Positions 63,813 through 64,000 of a stretch of 64,000 bases of DNA are shown piece by piece. Every line of letters begins with the position of its first letter. The first letter of the stretch is position 1. This DNA comes from Dyadobacter chenhuakuii (lineage in GTDB: Bacteria; Bacteroidota; Bacteroidia; Cytophagales; Spirosomataceae). Position numbers and translations under genes: made by a program. The stretch spans positions 3,410,001-3,474,000 of the forward strand of contig NZ_CP098805.1 in NCBI RefSeq assembly GCF_023821985.2, in the 5' to 3' direction. A model generated the notes under the pieces. It was given only the letters and a program-made list of their open reading frames with translations. It was not told the origin of the DNA and searched no databases.

Positions 63813-64000
63813 ATGGAAAATTGGTTAGCAAATAAGTCTATTGTAATTATTGGAGGAACAACAGGGCTGGGCTTTTCTGCTGCTAAGGCTTTTGTGAGAA
63901 ATGGTGCTAATGTGGTGGTCGTAGGCCGCAATCCGGAGAACTGTCTCGTGGCCGAGCTGCACCTGGGCAACACGGCCCGCGCCAAGCAAGGCGACGCGAC
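63813..64000 (+). CDS. SDR-family oxidoreductase, N-terminal part (runs off the window)
   Basis: The frame is open from ATG 63813 to the last base, giving 62 residues. KSIVIIGGTTGLGFSAAKAF is the first strand and the Gly-rich NAD(P) loop of the classical SDR fold (TGxxxGxG type), and VVVVGRNPEN is the second strand with the cofactor-selecting Arg. The catalytic Ser-Tyr-Lys lies beyond the window, so the substrate cannot be guessed. The last 60 bases are markedly more GC-rich than the beginning. Confidence 0.85.
   Translation, partial: MENWLANKSIVIIGGTTGLGFSAAKAFVRNGANVVVVGRNPENCLVAELHLGNTARAKQGDA

Overview
The window looks like chromosomal DNA of a Bacteroidota bacterium, most likely a Cytophagales member close to Dyadobacter (inference from gene content, not tested by database search). 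The clues are Bacteroidota-type promoters (TTG, about 20 nt, TAnnTTTG) in front of two tRNA loci and several genes, the fused rhamnulose-phosphate aldolase/dehydrogenase, Wzi-family capsule proteins, DUF1080 and S9/S15 secreted peptidases, and scarcely any Shine-Dalgarno sequences. There are no rRNA genes, CRISPR arrays, insertion sequences or prophage blocks.

Layout. 1-585: the 3' end of a low-complexity Ser/Arg/Gly/Glu-rich protein with four 45-bp repeats. 681-5543: an L-rhamnose catabolic locus (GntR-type regulator, isomerase, aldolase/dehydrogenase fusion). 5835-10765: two translationally coupled secreted peptidases and a lipoprotein. 10858-12615: aspS. 12757-40937: a 28-kb exopolysaccharide/capsule locus, all on the plus strand. 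40960-47270: HIT protein, DUF1080 protein, a very large SF1 helicase and a TerC protein. 47627-47849: tRNA-Gly and tRNA-Leu. 47958-51519: a two-component system, then a Usp-like protein and a bestrophin. 51726-59081: SNF2 helicase, purA, fur-type regulator, relA/spoT homologue. 59253-63706: tRNA-Leu, trigger factor, XRE regulator, clpP, clpX. 63813-end: start of an SDR oxidoreductase.

The capsule locus reads as one Wzx/Wzy-dependent pathway. It holds an outer-membrane SLBB export protein and a Wzz-like chain-length protein; a complete pseudaminic acid pathway (pseB, pseC, pseF, a pseG-pseH fusion, pseI) with overlapping genes; Wzx flippase and Wzy-like polymerase; a UDP-HexNAc dehydrogenase plus C4-epimerase expected to give UDP-GalNAcA; three GT4 glycosyltransferases and one unrecognised, probably GT-B, protein; a PglC/WcaJ-type initiating phosphosugar transferase with an unusual N-terminal domain; two secreted beta-helix proteins, one with a phage-tailspike-like layout; and three tandem Wzi-family proteins. 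No Wzc kinase or Wzb phosphatase is present, so length control must depend on genes elsewhere or work differently.

Most worth a second look: the orphan 347-residue protein next to the pseudaminic acid genes, the tailspike-like beta-helix protein, the Wzi triplet, the 1330-residue helicase as a possible single-gene defence or nucleic-acid quality-control protein, and a modular palindromic repeat family seen in both gene-poor convergent intergenic gaps.
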